From Candidatus Uhrbacteria bacterium RIFOXYB12_FULL_58_10 (GTDB lineage: Bacteria; Patescibacteriota; Patescibacteriia; 2-12-FULL-57-11): a stretch of 6,311 nt of DNA. The notes below the pieces were generated by a model, which was not told where the DNA came from, did no database searches, and saw only the letters and a program-made list of their open reading frames with translations. Positions 1 to 6,311 of the stretch are shown in pieces. Every line of letters begins with the position of its first letter. Positions within the stretch are counted from its first letter, which is position 1. A program made the position numbers and the translations under genes. The DNA is taken from NCBI GenBank assembly GCA_943359495.1, contig CALRHY010000045.1:1-6311 (forward strand), written 5' to 3'.

Positions 1-340
1 AGCAGGAGCCGCTCTTTTCTGCGATAGTTCAGTTGTGACGCTCCGCCGACCCGGAGAGGAGTGCAGCGCAGCATACTATACGGATCGGAGAGAAGAACGG
101 AGTGGAGGCAGAGTGGCATTCGTGCTTGCGGTTCTGGCGGTACAGAACCGTGAAGCACACTGTTCGCTACGCGATGCCTACCTTGCTCGTCAAATCACCA
201 GCGTCGAAATCGTGACCGATTGGCGGGTGCTGCTCGTTACGGCACAGGCGAGCCCTCCGCTTCGGCGAATCGACAAAACGCCGCGAAACGATTCTGGTGA
301 TGCTCGCCGCCGAACCGGCATCTTGCGGCTCGTCACCTAG
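1..340. other. Left-edge stretch without a supportable gene
   Basis: One forward frame stays open from base 2 to the stop at 338-340, so it could in principle be the tail of a gene starting outside the window. I do not call it. Its translation has no recognisable domain, is rich in Arg and charged residues, and uses AGA, CGG and AGT codons that are scarce in the clear genes here. The stretch also contains a strong hairpin (122-158) and an inverted pair ATCACCAG (194-201) / CTGGTGAT (294-301), which fits intergenic repeat DNA better than coding sequence. I see no tRNA, SRP RNA, RNase P or tmRNA signature. Confidence 0.5.
122..158. repeat. Hairpin-forming inverted repeat
   Basis: The arm GTGCTTGCGGTTCTG (122-136) pairs with CAGAACCG plus AAGCAC (143-150, 153-158) across a 6-base loop, with only a small bulge at 151-152. 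No T-run follows, so it is unlikely to be an intrinsic terminator. It could be part of a dispersed palindromic element or a structured RNA; nothing in the sequence decides between these. Confidence 0.55.
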
Positions 341-420
341 CACGGTCAGGGTACATCCCTCGATACGTGCTCTTTTTTTGACACTTTCTTTGCGCCTATT
401 GGTATCTTTGATAGCAGAGG

Positions 421-449
421 TTGACAAAATCGATTTTTTCTGGCATACT
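421..449 (+). promoter_or_regulatory. Sigma70-like promoter of the secreted-protein gene
   Basis: A perfect -35 box TTGACA (421-426) is followed after exactly 17 bases by CATACT (444-449), which matches the -10 consensus at four of six positions. A T-run lies in the spacer (434-439). Transcription would be expected to begin near 456, only about five bases before the ATG at 461, giving a nearly leaderless mRNA. A second, weaker candidate lies upstream (TTGACA 378-383, TATCTT 403-408, 19-base spacer). Confidence 0.75.
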
Positions 450-460
450 GTCTTGTTTCT

Positions 461-1609
461 ATGACAAACATTTTCCGCCGTTTCCTCATTGCCGTGATCG
501 TTTGTAGTTTGACCGTTTCTATTGTTGCTCCGGTGCAGGCTGCAACGTCGCCGGTACAAAAGACTCTGCTTGCGGCACTTCCCGTTCCGTGGGGCACTAC
601 TGTCCCCGCAAAGGACGATGTGAAGGTTTTTTCCTGCAAAGAGCGGGTATATTTGGTTTGGCAAGAACAGGTCACAAATGGCTATAAAGGCCAGATTGCT
701 TCTAAAGTTTTCGTTTTGAAAACAGATGGAACAGCAGTATCTACTGCCTGGCACGAACTGGCCAAGGACAGTGTGAATTCGGTGTTGCGTCTCACTGGCA
801 CCTGTGTCGGCGAACGTGCGGTGCTGACCAATCATTGGGAAGATCCGGTGCATAGTTCTGCTGGCGATATGGCAACGTCTGTCACTGGCGAAGAAGCCTA
901 TGGCCCATTGTGGCGCCCAGATGGCCGCACAATTTATCATTGGTACAAAACGGATGGCTCGCAGAAATATGGTTCTTGGAGCAAGCCACTCCACACCTTG
1001 GTTGTGGAACAGGATCACGTCTACATCACCGGAACGGTGGTAAAGACCGCGACGATTGTCGCTGGCTCTTCAGCAAATTATTTCTTGGAAGATGATGGCT
1101 CTGCGCACGCGGTATTTGCACCGTGGTATGCCGACCTCGATGCAATCCATCCTTCTGGCGAAGCGTTTTCGGTAGCGACGTTTATTCGCACCAAGAATGC
1201 TTGGCAGGTTTCTCGTGCGGATTATAACGGCAATATGTTTGTCGCTCGTCCGCTCTACACGACGTCCATCCGCAAGGATTTCGAAACAAACTGGAAGACG
1301 TTTGATGCGGTGCGTGATCTTTCGATTGATGCCTGGTGCGCCAGCATGCGGACCCAGACCAATACTGCGGTTGGCGTGACGACGGATGGTTTGACCGTCC
1401 GCACGGCATCTTGTGGCGACCAAGGGAAGCGTGTCTATCAGCAGACGGCTGACCCGGTCGTCGTCCATCGTGCCACAACGACTGATCCTATTGTTTCTCC
1501 GCGGATCTACACCAGTGCCGTTGTCCTTGGTTCGTCCGGTGACGCCTTTGTCTACGGCGTGCGGACAGGGGATGCCAAGCTCCAAGTGTGGCGTGCGGTT
1601 GTGCGATAA
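461..1609 (+). CDS. Secreted protein of unknown function
   Basis: I do not recognise this 382-residue protein. The N-terminus is a textbook Sec signal peptide: basic NIFRRF, a hydrophobic core at about residues 8-23, and cleavage predicted after VQA at residue 27. The mature part has no further membrane segment, so it is probably released or loosely attached outside the membrane. It is rich in short beta-type stretches and aromatic residues, with segments such as LWRPDGRTIYHWY (150-162) and repeated turn motifs like TDG and GSSG, which could suggest a beta-propeller or similar fold, but no repeat is regular enough to claim it. The mature chain has four cysteines (59, 115, 293, 318), enough for two disulfides. 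The ATG is fixed by the signal peptide and by the strong promoter just upstream. The gene is a single transcription unit closed by its own terminator, and no ribosome binding site is visible. Confidence 0.85.
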   Translation: MTNIFRRFLIAVIVCSLTVSIVAPVQAATSPVQKTLLAALPVPWGTTVPAKDDVKVFSCKERVYLVWQEQVTNGYKGQIASKVFVLKTDGTAVSTAWHELAKDSVNSVLRLTGTCVGERAVLTNHWEDPVHSSAGDMATSVTGEEAYGPLWRPDGRTIYHWYKTDGSQKYGSWSKPLHTLVVEQDHVYITGTVVKTATIVAGSSANYFLEDDGSAHAVFAPWYADLDAIHPSGEAFSVATFIRTKNAWQVSRADYNGNMFVARPLYTTSIRKDFETNWKTFDAVRDLSIDAWCASMRTQTNTAVGVTTDGLTVRTASCGDQGKRVYQQTADPVVVHRATTTDPIVSPRIYTSAVVLGSSGDAFVYGVRTGDAKLQVWRAVVR

Positions 1610-1633
1610 AAACAATCCTTTATAAAAAGCAGG

Positions 1634-1670
1634 AAACACCGCTCCGATGGACATCGGAGCGGTGTTTTTT
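1634..1670 (+). terminator. Intrinsic terminator after the secreted-protein gene
   Basis: The arms AAACACCGCTCCGATG (1634-1649) and CATCGGAGCGGTGTTT (1652-1667) are perfect reverse complements, folding into a GC-rich stem of about 14-15 pairs with a 4-6 base loop, and the right arm runs into TTTTTT (1665-1670). The A-run upstream and the T-run make it potentially bidirectional. Confidence 0.92.
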
Positions 1671-1680
1671 GTACATCACT

Positions 1681-1860
1681 TGTCATTGCGTCTTCGAGAC
1701 CCTGCCGCTCGAGGCTCTGAGGAGCCCTCAGGCTCTCGAAGAGAGAGGTCCTCAGACCCTCGAACGGGAGGAGCGCTTGGCGACGCGGCAATCCAGTCGG
1801 CGATCGACGTCCGTTATCGACTGGATTGCCGCGGTCGCCCAACGCTTCCTCGCAATGACA
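1681..1860. repeat. Palindromic intergenic repeat, apparently interrupted
   Basis: The ends are exact inverted copies: TGTCATTGCG (1681-1690) and CGCAATGACA (1851-1860). An inner 15-base pair is also perfect, GCGGCAATCCAGTCG (1785-1799) with CGACTGGATTGCCGC (1818-1832), and the arms outside it stay similar (GAGGAGCGCTTGGCGAC on the left against the complement of GTCGCCCAACGCTTCCTC on the right). This TCATTGCGAGGAGCG...GGCAATCCAG pattern resembles dispersed palindromic repeats seen between genes in many bacteria (family recollection, not searched). On the left, about 80 bases separate the terminal TCATTGCG from its expected continuation AGGAGCG, as if another element had inserted there. No protein is encoded. 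Confidence 0.75.
1691..1742. repeat. Second palindromic element nested in the first
   Basis: The interrupting segment starts with TCTTCGAGA (1691-1699) and has its exact reverse complement TCTCGAAGA at 1734-1742. Inside lies another hairpin, CTGAGG-AGC-CCTCAG. Related words (CCTCAG, CCTCGA) continue to about 1768, so the full insert may be longer than the part bounded here. Confidence 0.5.
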
Positions 1861-1875
1861 AAGAGAGAAATGGTG

Positions 1876-1910
1876 TTCCCTGAGCGCAGCGTCCAGTGAA
1901 GTCGAAGGGC
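1876..1910. repeat. Short repeat fragment
   Basis: TTCCCTGAGC (1876-1885) and GAAGTCGAAGGGC (1898-1910) match the two halves of a common dispersed intergenic palindrome of the form CCCTGAGCGAAGTCGAAGGG, here split by about 12 extra bases. CCCT and AGGG at the two sides can pair. The assignment rests on recollection of this motif, not on a search. Confidence 0.45.
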
Positions 1911-1920
1911 TACCTGCTCA

Positions 1921-1935
1921 TTTTTTTGTTATACT
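1921..1935 (+). promoter_or_regulatory. T-run and -10 element of the membrane-protein gene
   Basis: A T-run (1921-1927) leads into TATACT (1930-1935), a five-of-six match to the -10 consensus. No convincing -35 box is seen at the usual distance. Transcription would start near 1942, about three bases before the ATG at 1945, so the message would be essentially leaderless. Confidence 0.6.
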
Positions 1936-1944
1936 ACCTCCACT

Positions 1945-2817
1945 ATGGATCCAAACGTCCTCCCGAAAGACGAGCACATGACAGAAAAGCAGCTGCGTTT
2001 TGGTTATTGGTTCGTGACGCATAAGCTGCAGATGCGCCAAGCGGTGACTGTTATGTTGTTTGTTCTCTGCGTAGGATTCCTCCTTTTTACTGTAGGAATG
2101 CTGGTGAAATTGTATCTGCTCGAAGACGCCTCTTCTCGTGCCCTCGAACGGTCGGCTGCACAAAGTTTGGTGAATCCGAATGCTATTAAAGCCGCTCTCC
2201 CCAAAGCATTGACGGTCAAGCCGGCGGAGGTGTTGGATGGGGGACAGGGGCGTTTTGATACGTCCGTCCGAGTAACCAATGCGAACGATGATTTTTGGGC
2301 CGAATGGGACGGCCGTTTTGCAGCAGATGGTGCAACAACCACCGCAAAAACGAACTTCATCCTTCCGGGCGAAACCAAGCAGTTTGTTGATTTGGGGATA
2401 GATAGTGCAACGCGTTTGCGCAATGTGCGGTATGAGATGGGTAATCTCCGTTGGCATCGCATCAACCGCCACGAGATTCCCGACTACGTGCGCTTCCACG
2501 ATACGCGCATCAACCTCGACATCCAAAACGTCGCGTTTACATCCACACCATCGCTAGATGGCAAAAGCGTCATTTCCCGTGTTTCCTTCTCGGTCACCAA
2601 CCGTTCGTCGTACAGCTACTGGTCCATCCGTTTTTTGGTGAACCTTTTCCGTGGTACATCACTGACTGCGGTGAACGCAGTCGATCTCCAACAGCTGGCT
2701 ACTGGTCAGACGCGCCAGGTGGAAGTGGTCTGGGTGCAGGATCTTGCCGCCATCTCCAAAGTTGAGGTCATCCCGGAAATAAACATTTTTGATTCGCAGG
2801 TGTACATGGCGCAATAG
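1945..2817 (+). CDS. Single-pass membrane protein with two outer beta-sandwich-like domains
   Basis: I do not recognise the family of this 290-residue protein. A cytoplasmic N-terminus of about 30 residues, basic near the membrane, precedes one strong transmembrane helix (about 33-57, MLFVLCVGFLLFTVGMLV). The rest should lie outside the membrane. Two segments share one layout: a VTN motif, an aromatic W-x-x-x-F or W-x-I-R-F strand, then a late turn with polar residues before a closing strand (VTNANDDFWAEWDGRF...LPGETKQFVDL at about 110-150; VTNRSSYSYWSIRF...LATGQTRQVEV at about 218-260). This resembles immunoglobulin-like or FxLYD-type domains and suggests a tandem duplication; the fold is inferred. 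The first ATG is favoured by the -10 box just upstream; an in-frame ATG at 1978 (residue 12) is an alternative. The next gene, 111 bases on with no terminator between, is rodA, so a cell-wall role is possible but unproven. Confidence 0.85.
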   Translation: MDPNVLPKDEHMTEKQLRFGYWFVTHKLQMRQAVTVMLFVLCVGFLLFTVGMLVKLYLLEDASSRALERSAAQSLVNPNAIKAALPKALTVKPAEVLDGGQGRFDTSVRVTNANDDFWAEWDGRFAADGATTTAKTNFILPGETKQFVDLGIDSATRLRNVRYEMGNLRWHRINRHEIPDYVRFHDTRINLDIQNVAFTSTPSLDGKSVISRVSFSVTNRSSYSYWSIRFLVNLFRGTSLTAVNAVDLQQLATGQTRQVEVVWVQDLAAISKVEVIPEINIFDSQVYMAQ

Positions 2818-2824
2818 AACAAAA

Positions 2825-2918
2825 CACGAAACGCGTAACACAGGTCGTTCCAAAACGCGAAACGCGTAACGCGAATCCTGTCGGTGTCAGCGTTTCGCAT
2901 TACGCGTTTTGCGTTTCG
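2825..2918. repeat. Direct and inverted ACGCG-type repeat cluster
   Basis: CGAAACGCGTAAC occurs twice in direct orientation (2827-2839 and 2858-2870). The second copy, extended to 2852-2875, is also an inverted repeat of 2894-2917, matching at 21 of 24 positions across an 18-base loop. The whole can fold into a long hairpin between the membrane-protein gene and rodA. No T-run follows it, so I do not call it a terminator, though it could affect read-through or mRNA stability. Confidence 0.7.
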
Positions 2919-2928
2919 CTCTTCCGCT

Positions 2929-4071
2929 ATGTCTCGTCCACTTTCGATCCTCGCAAGAATTGATTGGCTGCTGGTGCTCCCAGCAGCGCTTCTTTCTTTT
3001 CTTGGTTTGGCTGCAATCGGCTCGGTTGGGTTGGCTCACGACCCGCCGACGCTGGCGCCTGTCATCAAACAGGCGATCGCGCTCGGGCTTGGCATGATGA
3101 TTGCATTTGGGCTCACCATGGCTAATTATCGCGCGCTCGACCATTATGCGCGGCTGCTCTATATCCTTGCGGGCGTCTTGCTTTTAGCTGTCCTCTTTTT
3201 CGGGCGAACCATTAACGGGACAAAGGGATGGTTCTTGATCGGCGGTTGGGGCGTGCAGCCGGTTGAATTTGCGAAAGTGGCGTTGGTCGTGATCATGGCC
3301 AGGTTCATGAGCAAGCATGCGCACGTTCGCGAACTCAGGCTGCTTATTTCTTCTGGTATCGTGATGGCGTTGCTTGCGATATTGGTGCTTTGGCAGCCGG
3401 ATTTCGGCGGCGCGATGATCTTGGCGAGCCTATGGTTTTTTCTGCTCTTAATTGCCGGGATTAAACGACGGCATCTCTTGACGATGGTTGTTGGTGTCCT
3501 CCTCATTGCAGCGATCTCCTGGCTTTTTTTGCTCAAAGACTACCAGCGTGGGCGTATCGAGACTTTTTTTGATCCTTCCCGCGCGCCACTTGCGCAAGGC
3601 TACAACAGTACGCAGGCAAAGATCGCTATTGGCGCCGGCGGGTTGTTTGGTCGTGGTTTGGGTTTTGGTTCGCAGAGCCAGCTTCGGTTTGTCCCAGAAG
3701 CGCAAACAGACTTTTTGTTTTCAGTGATCGGTGAAGAATTAGGATTCATTGCCGTCTTGATCATGTTCGGGCTGTTTGTCCTTTTTTTCTCCCGTGCCGT
3801 GCGCATTGCCGAACGGAGCGGCGACAATTTCCCGGCATTTTTGGCCCTGGGACTAGTGCTCAACATTTTTCTTGCAGCCGTCGTGAATATCGGAATGAAT
3901 CTCGGTCTGCTACCGGTGACCGGTATCGCACTCCCGTTCCTTTCTGCCGGAGGGTCCTCTTTGATTGCCACATGGATCGCAGTCGGGTTGCTCGAAAGCA
4001 TTGCTGCGCGGCGTGAGGGGACACGGCTTTCGTTGACCGAAGATGGCGTAGGGAGCAAGATATCCCTGTAA
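2929..4071 (+). CDS. rodA: RodA-type peptidoglycan glycosyltransferase (SEDS family)
   Basis: SEDS proteins polymerise lipid II into glycan strands in the membrane, RodA with a class B PBP during elongation and FtsW during division. The 380-residue product is of normal length and highly hydrophobic, with about ten membrane segments. Family motifs run in order: NGTKGW...GVQPVEFAKV (96-117), QPDFGGAMI (156-164), DYQRGRIETFFDP (204-216), GYNSTQAKIAIGAGGLFGRGL (224-244), FVPEAQTDFLFSVIGEELGF (254-273) and GIALPFLSAGGSSLIA (332-347). Asp261 in QTDF sits at the position of the essential acidic residue of the family. The DYQR and GSQSQLRFVPE wording is closer to RodA than FtsW. I start at 2929 because the in-frame ATG at 2884 would add 15 residues encoded by the palindromic repeat. 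No ribosome binding site is visible. No class B PBP or MreBCD gene is present in this window. Confidence 0.93.
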   Translation: MSRPLSILARIDWLLVLPAALLSFLGLAAIGSVGLAHDPPTLAPVIKQAIALGLGMMIAFGLTMANYRALDHYARLLYILAGVLLLAVLFFGRTINGTKGWFLIGGWGVQPVEFAKVALVVIMARFMSKHAHVRELRLLISSGIVMALLAILVLWQPDFGGAMILASLWFFLLLIAGIKRRHLLTMVVGVLLIAAISWLFLLKDYQRGRIETFFDPSRAPLAQGYNSTQAKIAIGAGGLFGRGLGFGSQSQLRFVPEAQTDFLFSVIGEELGFIAVLIMFGLFVLFFSRAVRIAERSGDNFPAFLALGLVLNIFLAAVVNIGMNLGLLPVTGIALPFLSAGGSSLIATWIAVGLLESIAARREGTRLSLTEDGVGSKISL

Positions 4072-4136
4072 AATGTGCGAATATGGGTTACTAAAGTCCC
4101 AAACGATTCCTGTAGGCCTTGCGGGGATGGGGGATA

Positions 4137-4200
4137 TATGATAAAAACCCTCCCGAATCCAACTCCATAATTTCCATCTCGTTTTCGCGAGAACTGAGGG
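4137..4200 (+). promoter_or_regulatory. Leader of the L25 gene with ribosome binding site
   Basis: The 135 bases between rodA and L25 hold a possible -10 box TATGAT (4137-4142) without a clear -35, and a Shine-Dalgarno GAGG (4196-4199) seven bases before the ATG, the clearest ribosome binding site in the window. A small hairpin TCTCG (4177-4181) / CGAGA (4188-4192) lies just upstream, and CCCTC (4148-4152) can pair with GAGGG (4196-4200), which would hide the site. Control by folding is speculation. Confidence 0.4.
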
Positions 4201-4206
4201 CTTTGT

Positions 4207-4887
4207 ATGACACAGACCGTGACTCTAGCAGTAAAAACCCGCACCAAAGTACAAAAGGCGGCAAAACATCTTTTGGACGAGGGAAAAATTCCCGCCGTCT
4301 TGTACGGGCATGGTGTCCCGAGTCGTTCGGTTGAAGTTGAGGCCGTTCCTTTTTATAAAACCCTGCGTTCTGCCGGGGAATCGACCTTGGTTGATTTGGT
4401 TGTTGATAATGGCGAACCCTGCAAAGTGTTGATCCATGACACCCAGGTGGATCCGCTCCGTCAGCGCATCATCCATGTCGATTTTCTTCAGGTAAACATG
4501 AAGGAAAAACTGACCACGGATATTTCGGTCGATTTCGTCGGTGAATCCGCAGCGGTCAAAGGATTGGGCGGAACGCTGGTCAAAAACCACGACCATATTC
4601 CAGTGGAATGTCTTCCAGGAGATTTGGTCCACTCTATTTCTGTTGATATTTCTGCGTTGGCAACGTTTGAAGACGTGATTCGCGCCAAAGACATCGTCGC
4701 ACCAGCAGGCATTACCTTCCTCATGGACATGGACGAAGTGATCGTCTTGGTTTCCCCACCGCGCTCTGAAGAAGAAATGAAGAGCTTGGAAGGCGGAGTC
4801 GTAGCCTCTGTCGAAGCGGTCGAGGTTGTGGAAAAGAAAAAGAAGGCTGATGACGACAAAGCCGAAGGTGAGGCCGCGGCAAAATAA
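4207..4887 (+). CDS. rplY: 50S ribosomal protein L25, long CTC/TL5 form
   Basis: L25 binds 5S rRNA in the large ribosomal subunit; the long form, called CTC or general stress protein, carries an extra beta domain. Residues 1 to about 95 are the 5S-binding domain: an opening strand TVTLAVKTRTK, then the family signature GKIPAVLYGHG (26-36), and the closing HDTQVDPLRQRIIHVDFLQV (77-96). Residues 97-185 match the second domain, with VDFVGESAAVKGLGGTL (108-124), HIPVECLPGDLVHSISVDISAL (130-151) and a late VLVSPP. A low-complexity tail rich in Glu, Lys and Ala ends the protein (about 187-226), as is common in bacterial CTC proteins. The total of 226 residues is typical. The ATG is supported by a GAGG seven bases upstream. 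It follows rodA by 135 bases and ends in its own terminator. Confidence 0.95.
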   Translation: MTQTVTLAVKTRTKVQKAAKHLLDEGKIPAVLYGHGVPSRSVEVEAVPFYKTLRSAGESTLVDLVVDNGEPCKVLIHDTQVDPLRQRIIHVDFLQVNMKEKLTTDISVDFVGESAAVKGLGGTLVKNHDHIPVECLPGDLVHSISVDISALATFEDVIRAKDIVAPAGITFLMDMDEVIVLVSPPRSEEEMKSLEGGVVASVEAVEVVEKKKKADDDKAEGEAAAK

Positions 4888-4896
4888 GAACGATTC

Positions 4897-4929
4897 AAAA
4901 AACGCCTCGACACATTCGGGGCGTTTTTT
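4897..4929 (+). terminator. Intrinsic terminator of the L25 gene
   Basis: AAAAAACGCCTCGA (4897-4910) pairs with TCGGGGCGTTTTTT (4916-4929) across the 5-base loop CACAT; the only non-Watson-Crick pair is one G-U. The right arm ends in six T residues, and the A-run on the left makes it potentially bidirectional. It begins nine bases after the L25 stop. Confidence 0.9.
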
Positions 4930-4937
4930 GTTACAAT
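4907..4937 (+). promoter_or_regulatory. Promoter of the DUF3048 gene, overlapping the terminator
   Basis: TACAAT (4932-4937) matches the -10 consensus at five of six positions. TCGACA (4907-4912), inside the terminator stem and loop, matches the -35 consensus at five of six, though the 19-base spacer is longer than ideal. Transcription would begin around 4944, the A of the start codon, so the mRNA should be leaderless. Confidence 0.6.
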
Positions 4938-4943
4938 GCTTCT

Positions 4944-6014
4944 ATGCAACGATTCCTCTCTCGAAAAGCGATTGGTTGGACGGTGGTTGTCGGTGCCGCT
5001 TTTGCAGTTTTGTTGAGCGCAACCATGCTTGGATTTCTCGCGAGCGACCAATCAGCAGCTGCGAAAAAAATGGAGGTACCAACAACCCAAGCGACGAGTA
5101 CGCTTCTTTTGACCGACCGCAATCCACTTGATGGAACACCTCGAGAAACAGCGACGTCGAGCCGGCCGGTAGCGGTTATGGTCGAGAATCATGTCGATGC
5201 ACGTCCGCTCTCCGGCATTTCTGGGGCGTCTCTCGTGTTCGAGGCTCCGGTTGAAGGCGGTATTACCCGACTGCTTGCGGTGTTTGATGTGCAACGGGAT
5301 ATTGCAGAAATTGGTCCAGTCCGCAGTGCTCGCCCGTATTATCTGGATTGGGCCAGTGAACTAGATGCGATGTATGTCCATGTTGGTGGTTCTCCGGATG
5401 CACTGGCAAAGATCGCGGCAACCGGGATCCACGACCTCAACCAATTTTTTGCTGACAAATATTTTTGGCGGTCAACGGCACGGAATGCGCCGCATAATGT
5501 GTACACCTCCACTGCATTGTTGGAGAAAGCATTGGTTGCACGCGATTGGAATACGTCAGCGTCCTTTTCTTCCTGGAATTTTGTTGATGCTGATCCGTCT
5601 GCAGCGGCTACATCCACCAGCGAAATTCGTATTCCTTTTTCAACGCTTTCCTATGCCGTGCGTTGGCGCTGGGATCCGGTCGGTGGTCGGTATCTGCGTT
5701 TTGTCGGCGGTGCGGCAGCGAGCGATCGTGACGGCAAGCGCCAGATTGCAGCAAACGTCGTCGTGATTTCTGCAGAAACTGCAGTATTGGATGATGTCGG
5801 ACGTCTCCGTCTCGGTAGCCTCGGAAGTGGTGATGGGACGCTCTTTCGCGATGGGTTTGCCGAAGCGATCCAGTGGAAAAAGAAAACCGCCGGCGCGCGG
5901 CTGCAATTCTTTTCGAAGCAGACGAAGGAAGAGGTCTTTTTTCGCCCGGGAACAACCTGGGTGGAAGTCGTTCCGGAAGAGGTGGAAATAACCACTGATG
6001 CTCTGGCGAAATAA
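4944..6014 (+). CDS. Membrane-anchored DUF3048 (YerB-like) protein
   Basis: This 356-residue protein belongs to the DUF3048 family, named for YerB of Bacillus; its biochemical role is not established. One N-terminal hydrophobic helix (about 12-32, preceded by Arg and Lys) anchors it, followed by a Thr/Ser/Ala-rich linker to about residue 72. The first conserved domain begins at RPVAVMVENHVDARP (74-88), continues through GASLVFEAPVEGGITRLLAVF (94-114) and IGPVRSARPYYLDWA (123-137), and includes the family HVGGSP (146-151) and APHNVYTS (182-189). The second domain covers about 225-345, with RWDPVGGRYLRF (242-253), NVVV (271-274), FRDG (301-304) and FFRPGTTWVEVVP (332-344). Many relatives are lipoproteins, but no lipobox cysteine is present and I find no cysteine at all, so the anchor is the helix itself. 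The start is supported by the -10 box just upstream. It is separated from L25 by a terminator. Confidence 0.92.
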   Translation: MQRFLSRKAIGWTVVVGAAFAVLLSATMLGFLASDQSAAAKKMEVPTTQATSTLLLTDRNPLDGTPRETATSSRPVAVMVENHVDARPLSGISGASLVFEAPVEGGITRLLAVFDVQRDIAEIGPVRSARPYYLDWASELDAMYVHVGGSPDALAKIAATGIHDLNQFFADKYFWRSTARNAPHNVYTSTALLEKALVARDWNTSASFSSWNFVDADPSAAATSTSEIRIPFSTLSYAVRWRWDPVGGRYLRFVGGAAASDRDGKRQIAANVVVISAETAVLDDVGRLRLGSLGSGDGTLFRDGFAEAIQWKKKTAGARLQFFSKQTKEEVFFRPGTTWVEVVPEEVEITTDALAK

Positions 6015-6036
6015 AAGTTTGTCTTGATTTTTTTGT

Positions 6037-6106
6037 CCATCCCCTTGCAGAAGGGGATCCACGGGTTGACGACCGACATCGTGGATCCCCGCCTACGCGG
6101 GGATGG
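6037..6106. repeat. Double-hairpin palindromic repeat
   Basis: Two compact hairpins, CCCCTT-gcag-AAGGGG (6041-6056) and CCCCGC-ctac-GCGGGG (6087-6102), are flanked so that the whole element is an inverted repeat: CCATCCCC (6037-6044) with GGGGATGG (6099-6106), and GGGGATCCACG (6053-6063) with CGTGGATCCCC (6080-6090). It can therefore fold either as one long stem or as two small ones. The GGATCCCCGCCTACGCGGGGATGG wording resembles a widespread REP-like intergenic repeat (recollection, not searched). It may act as a read-through barrier behind the DUF3048 gene, which has no ordinary terminator. Confidence 0.8.
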
Positions 6107-6116
6107 AAGAGAATGT

Positions 6117-6122
6117 TATAAA
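6117..6122 (+). promoter_or_regulatory. -10 element of the pilin gene
   Basis: TATAAA (6117-6122) matches the -10 consensus at five of six positions and lies 13 bases before the ATG, implying a leader of roughly seven bases. No good -35 box is seen; the expected position falls in the preceding repeat. No Shine-Dalgarno sequence is visible. Confidence 0.45.
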
Positions 6123-6135
6123 GAAATAATTTTTT

Positions 6136-6311
6136 ATGAGAACTTTTAGTGTTCGTGGTCATCGGTTCCAAGGATTCACCCTCATTGAGCTTCTTGTCGT
6201 CATTGCCATCATTGGTTTGCTGTTGACGGCTGCGGTTGCCAGCTTCAGCTATGTCCGTGAACGTGCGCGCGACACGAAGCGCGTCTCTGACATGAAGACC
6301 ATGCAGAAAGC
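6136..6311 (+). CDS. Type IV pilin or pseudopilin, N-terminal part
   Basis: Type IV pilins and type II secretion pseudopilins are inserted in the membrane, cut and N-methylated by prepilin peptidase, then polymerised into a fibre. The visible 58 residues begin with a basic 13-residue leader ending in Gly13, followed by the hallmark FTLIELLVVIAIIGLLLTAAVASF. Cleavage would fall between Gly13 and Phe14, with the conserved Glu at mature position 5 (residue 18). The helix continues into YVRERARDTKRVSDMKTMQ, a common pattern (RxxARDxxRxxDxxxI/M) in pilin-like proteins of Patescibacteria and other bacteria. The C-terminal globular part lies beyond the window, so major pilin, minor pilin and pseudopilin cannot be separated. 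The gene is cut only by the window edge; nothing indicates damage. Confidence 0.93.
   Translation, partial: MRTFSVRGHRFQGFTLIELLVVIAIIGLLLTAAVASFSYVRERARDTKRVSDMKTMQK

Overview
The window looks like chromosomal DNA of a bacterium, most plausibly a member of the Candidate Phyla Radiation (Patescibacteria). That assignment is an inference. It rests on the gene mix (RodA-type glycosyltransferase, CTC-type L25, a DUF3048 protein and a type IV pilin next to two unrecognised exported or membrane proteins), on very short or absent mRNA leaders, and on intergenic spaces full of palindromic repeats. All confident genes are on the + strand, and they read with TGA as a stop (no internal TGA). Overall GC is about one half.

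Layout. Bases 1-340 hold no gene I can support, although one frame stays open; the stretch contains hairpins. A strong sigma70-like promoter (421-449) then drives an unrecognised secreted protein (461-1609), followed by an almost perfect intrinsic terminator (1634-1670). Bases 1681-1910 are repeat DNA, apparently one palindromic element interrupted by another, plus a third repeat fragment. An unrecognised single-pass membrane protein with two beta-sandwich-like outer domains (1945-2817) follows. A palindromic repeat cluster separates it from rodA (2929-4071). Next come the general-stress/ribosomal protein L25 (4207-4887), a terminator whose hairpin overlaps the next promoter, a membrane-anchored DUF3048 protein (4944-6014), a double-hairpin repeat (6037-6106), and the beginning of a type IV pilin or pseudopilin gene that runs off the right edge.

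How it fits together. The content is mostly cell envelope (RodA, anchored outer-face proteins, pilin) plus one ribosomal protein. Terminators after the first secreted protein and after L25, and separate -10 elements in front of several genes, suggest mostly short transcription units. The membrane protein at 1945 and rodA may be co-transcribed, since no terminator is visible between them. I see no CRISPR array, tRNA, rRNA, transposase, toxin-antitoxin pair or defence system. The points most worth a second look are the short-leader promoter pattern, the nested intergenic repeats, the terminator/promoter overlap and the membrane protein upstream of rodA.
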